A DNA stretch of 26,946 nt from Oscillospiraceae bacterium (GTDB lineage Bacteria > Bacillota_A > Clostridia > Oscillospirales > CAG-272), in assembly GCA_015064425.1 (NCBI GenBank), contig SVSF01000014.1, forward strand, positions 1 to 26,946, given 5' to 3'. The stretch's first letter is position 1; every line of letters begins with the position of its first letter. The translations under genes and the position numbers were made by a program. Under the pieces are notes generated by a model. The model was not told the origin of the DNA. It ran no database searches and worked only from the letters and a program-made list of their open reading frames with translations. Positions 15,784-25,194 of this stretch are shown here, one piece after another.

Positions 15784-15816
15784 AAAGGACAGAGGCAAAA
15801 GCCTCTGTCCTTTTTT
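15784..15816 (-). terminator. intrinsic terminator of the ABC/DUF5696 operon
   Basis: A 13-bp perfect stem, AAAGGACAGAGGC / GCCTCTGTCCTTT, with an AAAA loop. On the minus strand it begins 11 bases after the stop of the last permease gene and ends in TTTAAA; on the plus strand a T6 run gives a second stop for the efp operon. Confidence 0.88.
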
Positions 15817-15826
15817 ACATATTCTA

Positions 15827-16882
15827 TTAACCTGTGATACCGGAACGTTCGATACCCTGAACAAGATATCTCTGGCAGAAGAGATATACTATCATAAGAG
15901 GAGCAATTATAAGCAAGCTACAAGTGTTACGAATAGCAGCACTATAGAATGTATATGCTTCGAATGACTGGTCGTTCAAGGACTTGGGAATGTCAACAAA
16001 GTTGGACATAATATCTATTCTCGTATTTGTAAAGATCATAGGCATATAGAAGTTGTCAGCCCACTGCCAGCAGAAGGAGAACAAGAATACCGTGATCATC
16101 ATGGGTACGGAAATAGGAAGGATAATTCTGATGAACGTTCTGAACACGCCTGAGCCATCCATATATGCAGACTCTTCAAGTTCATCAGGCACGCCACGGA
16201 AGAACTGTCTCATCATAAATATGTAGAGAGCATTCTTGAATGCGAGACCGCCGATAGAGAGTATCAGCAAGGGCCAGAAGGTGTTAAGAAGGTTAAGGCT
16301 TGTGAAATTGGTTACCTTTATAAGAGGTGTTACTCCACCGCCCAAAAGTTTAAATATTCCTAAGATATCGAAATATCTGAACTTCATGAACATAGAGAAT
16401 CTGAGTGTTTCATGAGGTATTACCATTGTAAATATTACAAGGAGGAATACAAGGTTGCTTCCCTTAAACTTATACTTTGCAAGACCATAACCGATCATGC
16501 AGCATACAAACATCTGTACGAGACCGCACATTGCGGAAAGCAAGAATGTGTTAAGCAATACTTTAAAATATGAAAGCTCGGAAATTATAGCCTCGTATAT
16601 CTCAAGAGTAGGATACTTAGGAATGAGCTTAACCGTAGCATCAACGAAGTCGGATTTACTCATAAACGATGAAGAGATCTTGGAGAAGAATGGGTAAAGT
16701 ATTACGAATGAAATTCCTATAAGAAGGAGCAAACGGAATACGTACCATACAAAGTTTCCGAGGAAGCCTAAGGACAAATATTTGATCTTAAACTTTTCCC
16801 ATCTCGAAGTTCTTTCAAAATCAACTTTGATCTTGTTTTTTGAATTTTTAAGTACTTTGGTTTGTGTCTGTTCTGCGTTCAT
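15827..16882 (-). CDS. carbohydrate ABC transporter permease, MalG type (pair 2)
   Basis: A 351-residue inner-membrane permease, last gene of the operon. A Lys-rich cytoplasmic N-terminus (about 1-45) precedes six hydrophobic segments. The cytoplasmic EAA loop ELEESAYMDGSGVFRTFIRIILPISVP (in parts, about 236-262) is the site that contacts the ATPase and identifies the MalG class. It is about 60 residues longer than the other MalG-type permease at 23334-24200, with an enlarged segment between helices (RYFDILGIFKLLGGGVTPL, then KVTNFTSLNLLNTFW, about 166-202). AAGGAAGGGGG, overlapping the end of the upstream gene, precedes its start. It should pair with the permease at 16900-17910. Confidence 0.92.
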   Translation of the reverse strand: MNAEQTQTKVLKNSKNKIKVDFERTSRWEKFKIKYLSLGFLGNFVWYVFRLLLLIGISFVILYPFFSKISSSFMSKSDFVDATVKLIPKYPTLEIYEAIISELSYFKVLLNTFLLSAMCGLVQMFVCCMIGYGLAKYKFKGSNLVFLLVIFTMVIPHETLRFSMFMKFRYFDILGIFKLLGGGVTPLIKVTNFTSLNLLNTFWPLLILSIGGLAFKNALYIFMMRQFFRGVPDELEESAYMDGSGVFRTFIRIILPISVPMMITVFLFSFCWQWADNFYMPMIFTNTRIDIMSNFVDIPKSLNDQSFEAYTFYSAAIRNTCSLLIIAPLMIVYLFCQRYLVQGIERSGITG

Positions 16883-16899
16883 TTATTTGACCCCCTTCC

Positions 16900-17910
16900 T
16901 TAAGAATCTCTTCTCTGATAGAATACGAATGCCGAGCAGATCGCTGCAACGATGCCGAGCATAAGCATTACCAACAAGAAGTACATCCATGACATTGCAG
17001 AGCTGAGTACCTGTCCGCCGGATCCGTTATAGATACCGGAGATATAGCTCATTACGCTGTTTGTGGATTTTGTGAATGAGTCGATTACCGTGTATATTGC
17101 ATTTACAAGGATCATCGGGCTTATCATCGGGAATGTTATCTTCCAGAATGTTTCCCATCCCGAAGCACCGTCGATGCTGCAAGACTCATAGATAGAAGGC
17201 GAAATGGACTGAAGACCTGCAAGGAATATCAGTATCTGAACGCCTGCATCATTGATAATGGAATAAATGCTGTTTACAAGGTCCGTAATATACTTAACAA
17301 GCTCTCCGCCTACCGCCATATTATTGAAGAGGAAAGAGAAGTCAGCCATTGTAAACAGATCGCTTGCAGCGCTTTCCGCAGCACCGCCAACCGCACCTGT
17401 CATAATACCGTCAGCAGAGCTCATGAAGGAAAGAAGTGCGTTAGACTGGTCGATCTTTGCAACAAGACCGGTACAAAGAATAACGGGGAGGAAGAGTATT
17501 GCACGGAAGATTCCGCGTCCCACCATCTTCTGGTTGAGGACGATAGCCACAAACAACGAGAAGATGATGATAGCAGGAACGTTCAGTATAAGGGTCTTTA
17601 TACCCGTTATAAGAGTCTGTACGTATCCGGAATCTACGAAGATCGCGTCTGAATAGTTCTTAAGTCCAACAAATTCGAGAGTGTAACCGCTCATATTGGG
17701 AGTCATCTCATTAAAGCTGAACCATATTGAGTCCCAAACTATAGGAATATAGATTACTACAAAACTTACAATGAAAGGAAGTACGAAAAGCCAACCTGCC
17801 TTCGCTTTTCTGTTGTCAAGAGAAGGCGCCTGATTTTTCTTCGCAGCCGCTGCGACTTTTCTGGGGGCAGGAGCCGGTCTGCCCTGCTTTTTTGCCATGT
17901 CTTTTGTCAT
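16900..17910 (-). CDS. sugar ABC transporter permease, MalF type (pair 2)
   Basis: A 336-residue permease. Its first 40 residues are an unusual Lys/Pro/Ala-rich cytoplasmic stretch (KKQGRPAPAPRKVAAAAKK). Six membrane segments follow, and the EAA loop SIYESCSIDGASGWETFWKI then TFPMISPM is at about 242-270. Between FLPVILCTG and the FLAGLQ just before the EAA loop it is 21 residues longer than the other MalF-type protein of this operon, with a Gly/Ala/Ser-rich extracytoplasmic insert (TGAVGGAAESAASD), suggesting contact with a different partner. AAAGGAG precedes the ATG at 17910, 19 bases after the DUF5696 stop. The gap to the MalG-type partner is 17 bases. Confidence 0.92.
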   Translation of the reverse strand: MTKDMAKKQGRPAPAPRKVAAAAKKNQAPSLDNRKAKAGWLFVLPFIVSFVVIYIPIVWDSIWFSFNEMTPNMSGYTLEFVGLKNYSDAIFVDSGYVQTLITGIKTLILNVPAIIIFSLFVAIVLNQKMVGRGIFRAILFLPVILCTGLVAKIDQSNALLSFMSSADGIMTGAVGGAAESAASDLFTMADFSFLFNNMAVGGELVKYITDLVNSIYSIINDAGVQILIFLAGLQSISPSIYESCSIDGASGWETFWKITFPMISPMILVNAIYTVIDSFTKSTNSVMSYISGIYNGSGGQVLSSAMSWMYFLLVMLMLGIVAAICSAFVFYQRRDS

Positions 17911-17929
17911 GATTACGCTTCTCCTTTCA

Positions 17930-20900
17930 TTATATCTTTATGAAGCCGAAGGCTTCGATCTCATGTCCGTCTGCGGTTACTGCAAAATCGTTATAGTTGA
18001 TGTAGAATACAGTACCGTTGGTATATGTAACCTTTACGATAGAGTTATCATCTACTGTATATCTGTTTGCAAGCTTTGCGCCTTCGGGAATGTCAATTAC
18101 AAGGTCAGGACGCTGAACTACAAGTCGTCCACCGGGGTCTGTAACTGCTTGTGTAGGATCAAGCACGAAGTTGTCTATAAACTCAACACCTTCGAGAGGA
18201 TTGAAGTACTTGCTCATAAGCTGTTCTCTGTACTTTTCGGCATCAAACTCAGTATTGCCTTCCTTCTCAGCCATTCTCTTTTCATAGTTAACAAGACGCT
18301 CAACTTCTGCAAGCTTTTCAGCATCTTTCTTTTCCTTTTCGGCAGCTGCTGCATCATCGATAAGCTTATCTGCTGCAAGGTCTTCTTCTGTAGCAATTCT
18401 TTCGCCGACTACGAATTCATGGTTAACTATCGTTTCTGTACGGAGATCTCCGAGAGCTTCGCTGAGCATTGCATAAGACTCAACGATATCTTCCTTCCAT
18501 ATCTCATAGGATACGGAGTAGTACTTCTGCTGATATGTGTAGTTTTCCTTAAGCTTTTCAGTATTCTGGTAAGCAAGGAGGAAGTAGGGGCTTGCGCCAT
18601 TTTCTATGATCTTGAGAAGTTCATGATCATAGTTGCCCGCCATATTTGTGGGAGAACCTGCAAAATCAAGGTATCCATGGAATACAATTCCGAAGAAAGG
18701 TATCGTACCTGCAGCATAGGTATATCCGGAGCTGTCAAGAGATACATTAAGCACATGATCTGCATATCCGAGAGTGTAGGAGTTACCGCCGTCGATCATA
18801 ACGTTGCCGATATTCTCCTGCATATCTGCAAGAATATTGGTTACAAATCCCTTTGCTTCTTCACGGTTGTATGGATCTTTCTTGTTAAAGTCAGAGTTAA
18901 GGTCTGTACCGAGAGTGGATACGGAGATACCTGTTCCACCAAGGGCAGAGTATTCTTTTTTGAAGTTGTTATAGATATTTTCATATCTTGCAGGAGAGAT
19001 AACCATAAGACCAATGGTCATATAGCTCTGTGCAACGAAGTCATATTCGTACTTGGATATGTATCTGTTGTCGATAGTCTTCGCAGCATCTTTTCTGAGG
19101 CTTACGCCGTCAAAGTTTTCAACGTCATCAATATATGCAAAGTCGAAATCAGGATATACGCCTATGCCGTTTTCATTTGCAAAGCTTACGAAATCCTTGA
19201 ATCCTTTATCTCCGCCTATTTTCTTAACAAACTCTACGTGGTAAGGAACTGTGTGAGAAAGTCCGCCGTTTGTAAAGCCTGTAAGCTTGAAGTTAAGGTT
19301 CTTAACGCCTTCGGATGAAAGCTCGCCATATATAGTCTTAAGATCCTCAAAGGTTGTAAGGGGTGTGCTCACCATTACGGGGAATGTAAGCAATGTATCC
19401 TGAACATCAAGTGCTCCGAGAGCCTCTATGTACATAGGAATGTCTTTTCCGGCCTTTTCAGTATTAAGAGCTTCGATTGCGCCTGTCTTAATGAGGTAAT
19501 CACGGTAAGCAATCGCCATACCTGTGTAATTAGCCTCATAGAAGGATTCCTTTCCAACCTCCTTAGCGGTATCGGCGTCATTGAGAATTACGTAATTGAT
19601 ACGGTAACTTCCCATATACTTTCTTTCTGAAACAACGTTCCAGTTTCCGCCGCCGCCCTGAAGCTGGTATGAGTCCTTAGGACGTGTGATCACCTGCATA
19701 TATACTGCATTATACTTATGCATTACGCCACTGTGTGTAAACATGATAGTTGTAAGAGCATCGCCCTCTGTGATCATAGCAACGTAGCCTTCGTCGACGC
19801 TGGAAGGAGCAACTGTACGAAGTCTCTTATAGTAAGGAGCTATTACAACGCCTGTAGCAGGGTCAAGAGTTTCGGGGATTCTTTCAACTATTTCGCTTAT
19901 TACCTTACTGTTATCCACAGACTGAACTGCACCGAACACAGGAAGTCTTGCAGTCTTCTGGTTTGCTACTGTAGTAATGGTCTGATATACAAAGTCGGGT
20001 CCGTAAAGTCCCTGGGATATCGAAACGTTCTTATTTCCAAGGCTCTTGTTGTCGATTATCGCACCCGAACCATCGGGAATGAATACGTACCCTTCTTCTT
20101 CGGAAGATGTTGCTCCAAGGTAAGGAAGGATCTGAACATTATCAAGAACATAGGATTTTTCGTCGTATCTTATACCGTTTGCGGCAAGTCTTACTTCAAA
20201 GCCTGTCTCTGTAAGCTTATATTCAAGAGCCATCTTAAAGAGAGCCGCTTTGTCCGCTGTAGCTACATACTTGATCATTGCATAGTCTTCAAGCATTGTC
20301 TCATATGTGTAGTCGGGGCAGCAGAGCTTGATAAAGGACTCGATAAGGTTAAGCTCACGCTCCTGTACGTCTTCAGCAAGTACGTAAATAGCTGTTTCCT
20401 GGGTTATGGGATACTTTGAATAGATCTCTTCTTTATCAGCTTCTGTAAGACCGGATCTGTTGGGGTCCATAAGCTGGTAGTAACCCTTGAAACGAATCTG
20501 CGCTTCATCATTGAGGTTGGCGTAGATGAGCTGATCATAACGATCTTTTGCGATCTGTCTGGGGGCAACTCTTCTTGTCTGAACTGTACCGATTGAATAT
20601 TCAACACGGATACCGTTCTTAATATTCTTTATTACATACTGATCTTTTGCGATAGCATCCTTGTAGCTGTTAAGAGTTACAGAGGTATTGTTATTTGCAA
20701 CGTCTGTGTATGTGAGTATAAGCTGGGAAAGAAGCTGATACTTAACTGTATCTGCAACAGATGCACTCTGTGCATAGTCATGGGGGTTAGTTGCAAGGAT
20801 ATCGCCTGTTGCTTCATCCTTTACTGCCACAACACAGGTTTCTTCGTTCACATAGATAGAATAACCGTGAGCTGTGATCTTTAATGTCATATCTTTGAGC

Positions 20901-21154
20901 ATGGCTTCCTTTGTTCTATACTTCTTGGTAAGCCAGTCTATCTCTACTTCCTCTTTATCGGTAGTGCCGCCGGCGTTTTCTCCACCCTCGGTCTTTCCTG
21001 TCTCGGTAGTAGTATCTGTTGTTGTATCTGTAGTAGTATCTGTTGTTTCTGTTGCAACTTCATCAGCCAAAACAGGAACAGCAAATGCACTCACGAACAC
21101 TCCCATAACTGTAATCAGTGCAAGAAGTGCAGATAAAAATCTCATTTTATTCAT
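17930..21154 (-). CDS. secreted DUF5696 protein, glycosidase-like barrel
   Basis: A 1074-residue extracellular protein. The start at 21154 is preferred over the ATG at 21175 because AAGGAG (21165-21170) lies between them with proper spacing. It has a clear signal peptide (about 1-31, FLSALLALITVMGVFVSAFA, cleavage near VLADE), a Thr/Asp repeat linker (about 35-60), a large beta-rich DUF5696 region, then a stretch near 580-900 with barrel-like strands and acids (NLNFKLTGFTNGG, GVYPDFDFAYID, VSTLGTDLNSDF, VMIDGGNSYTL). A Lys/Glu/Ala coiled coil lies near 940-1000 and a C-terminal beta domain carries VDDNSIVKVTYTNG. The family function is not known to me; a surface glycoside hydrolase role is inferred from these strands and the sugar transporter context. 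No anchor motif is seen. Confidence 0.85.
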   Translation of the reverse strand: MNKMRFLSALLALITVMGVFVSAFAVPVLADEVATETTDTTTDTTTDTTTETGKTEGGENAGGTTDKEEVEIDWLTKKYRTKEAMLKDMTLKITAHGYSIYVNEETCVVAVKDEATGDILATNPHDYAQSASVADTVKYQLLSQLILTYTDVANNNTSVTLNSYKDAIAKDQYVIKNIKNGIRVEYSIGTVQTRRVAPRQIAKDRYDQLIYANLNDEAQIRFKGYYQLMDPNRSGLTEADKEEIYSKYPITQETAIYVLAEDVQERELNLIESFIKLCCPDYTYETMLEDYAMIKYVATADKAALFKMALEYKLTETGFEVRLAANGIRYDEKSYVLDNVQILPYLGATSSEEEGYVFIPDGSGAIIDNKSLGNKNVSISQGLYGPDFVYQTITTVANQKTARLPVFGAVQSVDNSKVISEIVERIPETLDPATGVVIAPYYKRLRTVAPSSVDEGYVAMITEGDALTTIMFTHSGVMHKYNAVYMQVITRPKDSYQLQGGGGNWNVVSERKYMGSYRINYVILNDADTAKEVGKESFYEANYTGMAIAYRDYLIKTGAIEALNTEKAGKDIPMYIEALGALDVQDTLLTFPVMVSTPLTTFEDLKTIYGELSSEGVKNLNFKLTGFTNGGLSHTVPYHVEFVKKIGGDKGFKDFVSFANENGIGVYPDFDFAYIDDVENFDGVSLRKDAAKTIDNRYISKYEYDFVAQSYMTIGLMVISPARYENIYNNFKKEYSALGGTGISVSTLGTDLNSDFNKKDPYNREEAKGFVTNILADMQENIGNVMIDGGNSYTLGYADHVLNVSLDSSGYTYAAGTIPFFGIVFHGYLDFAGSPTNMAGNYDHELLKIIENGASPYFLLAYQNTEKLKENYTYQQKYYSVSYEIWKEDIVESYAMLSEALGDLRTETIVNHEFVVGERIATEEDLAADKLIDDAAAAEKEKKDAEKLAEVERLVNYEKRMAEKEGNTEFDAEKYREQLMSKYFNPLEGVEFIDNFVLDPTQAVTDPGGRLVVQRPDLVIDIPEGAKLANRYTVDDNSIVKVTYTNGTVFYINYNDFAVTADGHEIEAFGFIKI

Positions 21155-21179
21155 TTTTCTTTTACTCCTTTGCATCTTC

Positions 21180-23312
21180 TTACAATCTGTACGAAACTTC
21201 AGTAATAATGTTCATAACAAATGTTACGATCTTCATTATAAGTGTTCCGAACAGCGTTATGATGAATATGATAAATGCCATACCTACGATAGTACCAAGG
21301 CTCGTTGCAATGCCCTTGAATGTTGTATAGTCGTGTGTTGTTATCATTCCGAAGAATATGAGCAATGCTGCCCAAACAGCACCGATACTTGTTACAAGTG
21401 TAACGATCTTGGCTTCATTAAGTGTAAGTACGTTTGTAAGCAAGGTTGCGGGAACCATTGTAAGCACTATAGGAAGCAACGAATAGCAGGTTGCTATAAA
21501 GATGTCCTTCATAGATCCTTCACCCTCGAACAATGTTGTAAGACACCAGTTCGAAACAACCCAAAGTAACAAGGGAACGAGAACGGAAATCATGGTAACG
21601 TAAATACTGGAGTAACTCTTCATAGGTGCGAATACATATCCCTTACCTATAGAGTTATAAGTCATTGCAGCAACCACTGCAAGTATGTATACAAGTGCTG
21701 CTCTTACAGAGCCGCGCTTTTCGTGTTTAAGATCCCAGAAACCGTCAAAAGGATGGAATATAAGGTGGAAACCGTAGATAAGCTCCTGACCGAAGGTTCT
21801 CTTTCCTCCGGAAACAGCAACCTTTCTGTTTACCTTTCCTGCAAATCCAAGGAACTTGGAAACGAGGATGCAAACTACGACTACGACGATAGGTATGATT
21901 ATCGCATATTTGGATATCCATTCCTTACGGTACATCATAAGTGCCGATGAATAGTTTGTTGTGTCATATGCAGCCTTGAACATTTCCATAGCATTGTTCC
22001 AGTCACCTACGCGGTAGTAGGACTTACCGAGACCAACGTATGCAAGGTCAAAGTTGTTGTTTCTCTGAAGAACATCTTCCCAAAGTTCAGATGCACCGGT
22101 ATAGTCTCTATCGTTTGTGAGGCCTACCGCACTAAGAAGAAGATCGCCGTATTCAGTTCTCTTGTATACCGTAATATTGCTCATATTCTTATCGAGAATA
22201 AGGAGCTCGTCACCTCTGTAGGTTATAGCTGCAATATATTCAAGAGCACCGATCTGTGTACCAAGGTCACCGAAAGCAAAGAGAAGGTTGCCGCTTCTGT
22301 CATATGTAAAGGTTCTTCCTCTTGTTTCGTCTATTATTGACCAAGTCTCGTTAGGACCGATAGCAACGTCTGTGATTCTGGATGCACCGCTGGTGTATTC
22401 GGAACCAGTAATGTCGTCAACAGTTGAAATCTCGCCAATAGGAGCGAAGAATCCTGATCTGTCCATAATATCATCACCGCGAGCATTAAGCTTCTTAACT
22501 GGTGCGGTTGTACCTTTTTTATCAGTCTTAGAAGGGTTAGCAGCATTACCGGAAGAGGATGTTACATAAACAAATCCTTTTTCGTCAATGCTTATGTTGT
22601 TGTACTCAGTAGAAACGTAGTTTTCATTCTTTGCCTTCTGTTCAGCTGTCTGGAAGTTTCTCCAGATAATATCGAAGAGGTTGTATGAAACCTGCTGAGC
22701 ACCGATAAAGTTTCTGAATTCACCTGTATCACCGTTAAGAACGATAACACCCTGGAACGTTGATGAAGATATTACGTATACAGAGCCTGTACCTGCCTCG
22801 TCAACCGCTACAGCAACAGGAGTATATACGGAATTTTCTTCAAAAAGTTCAGATTCAGGTCTGTTGAATATTTTTGCGAAGCTTCCGTCCTTATTAAAAA
22901 CAACTATACGTGCATTACCGGTATCGCAAACATATATGTACTCTTTGCCGGGAAACACACCCTGGGGCTGTAAAAGAGCATCGTTTATACCGTTGCCGTT
23001 AACGAAAGCGTCTATCTGGAACTTGAACTTGAAATACTTGTCGAGAACTACTATTCTGTTGTTCTCCTTGTCGGCAATGTAAACGTTGCCTTCATCGTCA
23101 CATTCAAGGTCCGTAGGGTTAAGTAATGGATCTGAGCTGAGTCCCATTTCCAAAGATCCGTACTGCTTATAAGGTACGTAAGCGTCCGGAGACTTCATCG
23201 GCGTACTGTTTATAGAGTAAGTATAAGTTGCATAAGGAGCAGCAGATACTATGGGTGACAGTGCCATAAGAAGACAGAACACGAGGACTACGATACGAGT
23301 TAATGTTTTCAT
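21180..23312 (-). CDS. signal peptide-NHL-TPR-Yip1 membrane protein
   Basis: A 710-residue multi-domain protein. Residues 1-25 are a signal peptide (IVVLVFCLLMALSPIVSAA). NHL beta-propeller repeats run from about 58 to 390, e.g. PTDLECDDEGNVYIADKENN (66-85), PQGVFPGKEYIYVCDTGNAR (116-135) and AITYRGDELLILDKN. A TPR-like helical unit covers about 407-455 (WEDVLQRNNNFDLAYVGLGK, then SYYRVGDWNNAMEMFKAAYD). A membrane helix (467-487) leads to a Yip1-type five-helix domain (about 505-705, with FHPFDGFWDLKHEKRGS and CYSLLPI). The propeller and TPR would face outside and the Yip1 domain would sit in the membrane. GGAGGA (23324-23329) precedes the ATG. The role is unknown; a scaffold or sensor for the surface DUF5696 protein and transporter is inference. 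Confidence 0.88.
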   Translation of the reverse strand: MKTLTRIVVLVFCLLMALSPIVSAAPYATYTYSINSTPMKSPDAYVPYKQYGSLEMGLSSDPLLNPTDLECDDEGNVYIADKENNRIVVLDKYFKFKFQIDAFVNGNGINDALLQPQGVFPGKEYIYVCDTGNARIVVFNKDGSFAKIFNRPESELFEENSVYTPVAVAVDEAGTGSVYVISSSTFQGVIVLNGDTGEFRNFIGAQQVSYNLFDIIWRNFQTAEQKAKNENYVSTEYNNISIDEKGFVYVTSSSGNAANPSKTDKKGTTAPVKKLNARGDDIMDRSGFFAPIGEISTVDDITGSEYTSGASRITDVAIGPNETWSIIDETRGRTFTYDRSGNLLFAFGDLGTQIGALEYIAAITYRGDELLILDKNMSNITVYKRTEYGDLLLSAVGLTNDRDYTGASELWEDVLQRNNNFDLAYVGLGKSYYRVGDWNNAMEMFKAAYDTTNYSSALMMYRKEWISKYAIIIPIVVVVVCILVSKFLGFAGKVNRKVAVSGGKRTFGQELIYGFHLIFHPFDGFWDLKHEKRGSVRAALVYILAVVAAMTYNSIGKGYVFAPMKSYSSIYVTMISVLVPLLLWVVSNWCLTTLFEGEGSMKDIFIATCYSLLPIVLTMVPATLLTNVLTLNEAKIVTLVTSIGAVWAALLIFFGMITTHDYTTFKGIATSLGTIVGMAFIIFIITLFGTLIMKIVTFVMNIITEVSYRL

Positions 23313-23333
23313 AATTATCTTTGTCCTCCTTAA

Positions 23334-24200
23334 TTAGTCTTTCATACCGGACGAACCCATAGTCTCAACGATCTGGCTCTGTGTAAGTATAAACAGGAGA
23401 CAAGGTACGCTCATCATAATAAGTGAACCTGCCGAAGCCGCGTTGGGAATGGTCGCTGTAACGTCTGTGATAGCTCTGTTAAATGTCTGGTATGCCTGGT
23501 TCCAAACGTAGGGAGAAGCACCTGCGTTCCATACGTTCTGGAATGTTGTAATGATAAGTGTCATCCAAGCGGGCTTTACCATAGGCATTACGATCTGCCA
23601 GTATATTCTAAACTCGCCCGCACCGTCTATTCGGGCAGCTTCGATTACCGTATCCGGAACCGATCCATCAATAAACTGTTTCATAAGGTAAAGACCGAGG
23701 GTAGATGCCCATACAGGGATAATGGAGATCTCGTAAGTGTTAAGCCATCCGAGAGCAATATATACGAAGAAGTTAATGATACCGGTAACTGTGGAGCTTA
23801 TCATAAGAGAATATACGATGAGCTGGAATATAAATCCATGACCGGGCATTCTTATCTTAGATATTGCATAAGCTGCAAGGGATCCGAATACGAGACATCC
23901 GAATACTGCGCCTATTGTAATAAACACTGTATTGAATATGTATCTGGATACGGGGACCCAAGTACTGTTCATATTGGTGAACAAGTCGATAAAGTGCTGA
24001 AGCGTAGGCTTCTGAATGTAGAACTTTACGGGCCAGAGATAGTTCTCACCCATGGACTTGAACGCGTTGATGAATGTAAGATACATAGGAAGGAACATAA
24101 AGAGACCTGCCAATGTAAGTATGATAGAAATACCGATGTCGCCTCCGGTAGAACGGTTAAGTACGACGACATTTTTTCTGACTCTCATTTTCTTTGCCAT
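23334..24200 (-). CDS. carbohydrate ABC transporter permease, MalG type (pair 1)
   Basis: A 288-residue permease of usual length with six membrane helices. A basic N-terminus (KKMRVRKNVVVLNRSTGGD) precedes helix 1 (ISIILTLAGLFMFLPMYLTF). The EAA loop reads TVIEAARIDGAGEFRIYWQI then VMPMVKPAW (about 184-212). The start is 1 base past the stop of the partner permease, with AAAGGTGGG inside the end of that gene, so translation is coupled. It would form a heterodimer with the protein encoded at 24202-25152. Confidence 0.94.
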   Translation of the reverse strand: MAKKMRVRKNVVVLNRSTGGDIGISIILTLAGLFMFLPMYLTFINAFKSMGENYLWPVKFYIQKPTLQHFIDLFTNMNSTWVPVSRYIFNTVFITIGAVFGCLVFGSLAAYAISKIRMPGHGFIFQLIVYSLMISSTVTGIINFFVYIALGWLNTYEISIIPVWASTLGLYLMKQFIDGSVPDTVIEAARIDGAGEFRIYWQIVMPMVKPAWMTLIITTFQNVWNAGASPYVWNQAYQTFNRAITDVTATIPNAASAGSLIMMSVPCLLFILTQSQIVETMGSSGMKD

Positions 24201-24201
24201 C

Positions 24202-25152
24202 TTACTGTCCCACCTTTGCTAACATTTTCTGAATGAGCATATTTGCTCCGATCATTATTACGAAGAGGATTACGGATATTGCAGATGCATAACCATACTC
24301 ATAACGCACTGTCATATATTCCTGGAGATGATGTGTAAGTGTCCATGCCGCATAGTCAGTGGAAGGATATCCGCAAAGTGCGGTAACGATTCCGCCGAAT
24401 CCGAATGCGCCGGTGATAGCCATAACGGCACCGAACATAAGCATAGGCTTCATCTGAGGAAGTGTGATATACCAAAGTTCCTGCCATCTGTTCTTAATAC
24501 CGTCAAGGGCACCCGCCTCATAAAGGCTTCTGTCAACGCCCTGAAGACCTGCGATAAACGAAAGGAACGTGGTACCAAGTGAGGTCCAGAGAGAAATGAT
24601 TATCATAAGAGGCATGATAAATCTTACGTCCTGGAAGAACACTATAGGCTGAGTGATAAAACCGAATTTCATCATGTATCCGTTAAGGTATCCATACATA
24701 TCGCCCTGGAACACGAGAGTCCAGATAAGATAAACAGTACCGGAGATACTGGGCGCATAGAATATAAATGTTACGAATGCTCTTACCTTGGGTGAAAGCT
24801 CGTTGATAAACCATGCGATGAAAAACGAAATAATATATGAAAGAGGACCTGTTGCGACAGCAAATACAAGAGTATTCTGAAGTGCCGTTATAAACAACTC
24901 GTCGTCAAGAAACATTCTTGCGTAGTTTTCGAACCATACGATAGTAGGGAAATCAAGAACGTTAAAATACGTAAAGCTGAGTATTATTGAAATAAGAACC
25001 GGTACAACGGTAAATGTGATAAACATAAGAAGGAAGGGAGCTACCATAAAATAGCCGGCTTTCTTACGCTTCATCTCACTCCAAATGTACTGTCCCTTTG
25101 TCATGTCTTTACGCTGTTTGACAGGACCGTTGACTGTAGCATTTTTAGTCAT
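24202..25152 (-). CDS. sugar ABC transporter permease, MalF type (pair 1)
   Basis: A 316-residue MalF-type permease: a cytoplasmic N-terminus with MTKGQYIWSEMKRKKAGYF (18-36) and six helices, starting with FMVAPFLLMFITFTVVPVLI. The EAA loop is SLYEAGALDGIKNRWQELWYI then TLPQMKPM (about 230-258). AAAGGAG lies ahead of the ATG, which is 42 bases after the stop of the binding-protein gene. The order binding protein, MalF, MalG is the usual one for CUT1-class carbohydrate importers, whose ATPase (MsmX/MsmK-like) is often encoded elsewhere. Confidence 0.94.
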   Translation of the reverse strand: MTKNATVNGPVKQRKDMTKGQYIWSEMKRKKAGYFMVAPFLLMFITFTVVPVLISIILSFTYFNVLDFPTIVWFENYARMFLDDELFITALQNTLVFAVATGPLSYIISFFIAWFINELSPKVRAFVTFIFYAPSISGTVYLIWTLVFQGDMYGYLNGYMMKFGFITQPIVFFQDVRFIMPLMIIISLWTSLGTTFLSFIAGLQGVDRSLYEAGALDGIKNRWQELWYITLPQMKPMLMFGAVMAITGAFGFGGIVTALCGYPSTDYAAWTLTHHLQEYMTVRYEYGYASAISVILFVIMIGANMLIQKMLAKVGQ

Positions 25153-25194
25153 TTTGTTTTTTCTCCTTTACAGATTTTCGTACAAGACAGATCT

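Noticed and set aside
17897..19318. A 473-codon plus-strand open frame opposite the DUF5696 gene
   Set aside because: It lies antisense to a well-supported gene, has a Cys/Ile/Phe-rich composition without recognisable domains and no ribosome site. Its length follows from the codon use of the real gene.
20995..21065. Short triplet-rich repeat in the DUF5696 gene as a possible tandem DNA repeat locus
   Set aside because: It encodes the Thr/Asp linker after the signal peptide, with mixed codons and imperfect units. This is ordinary for secreted-protein linkers and does not need a separate repeat feature.
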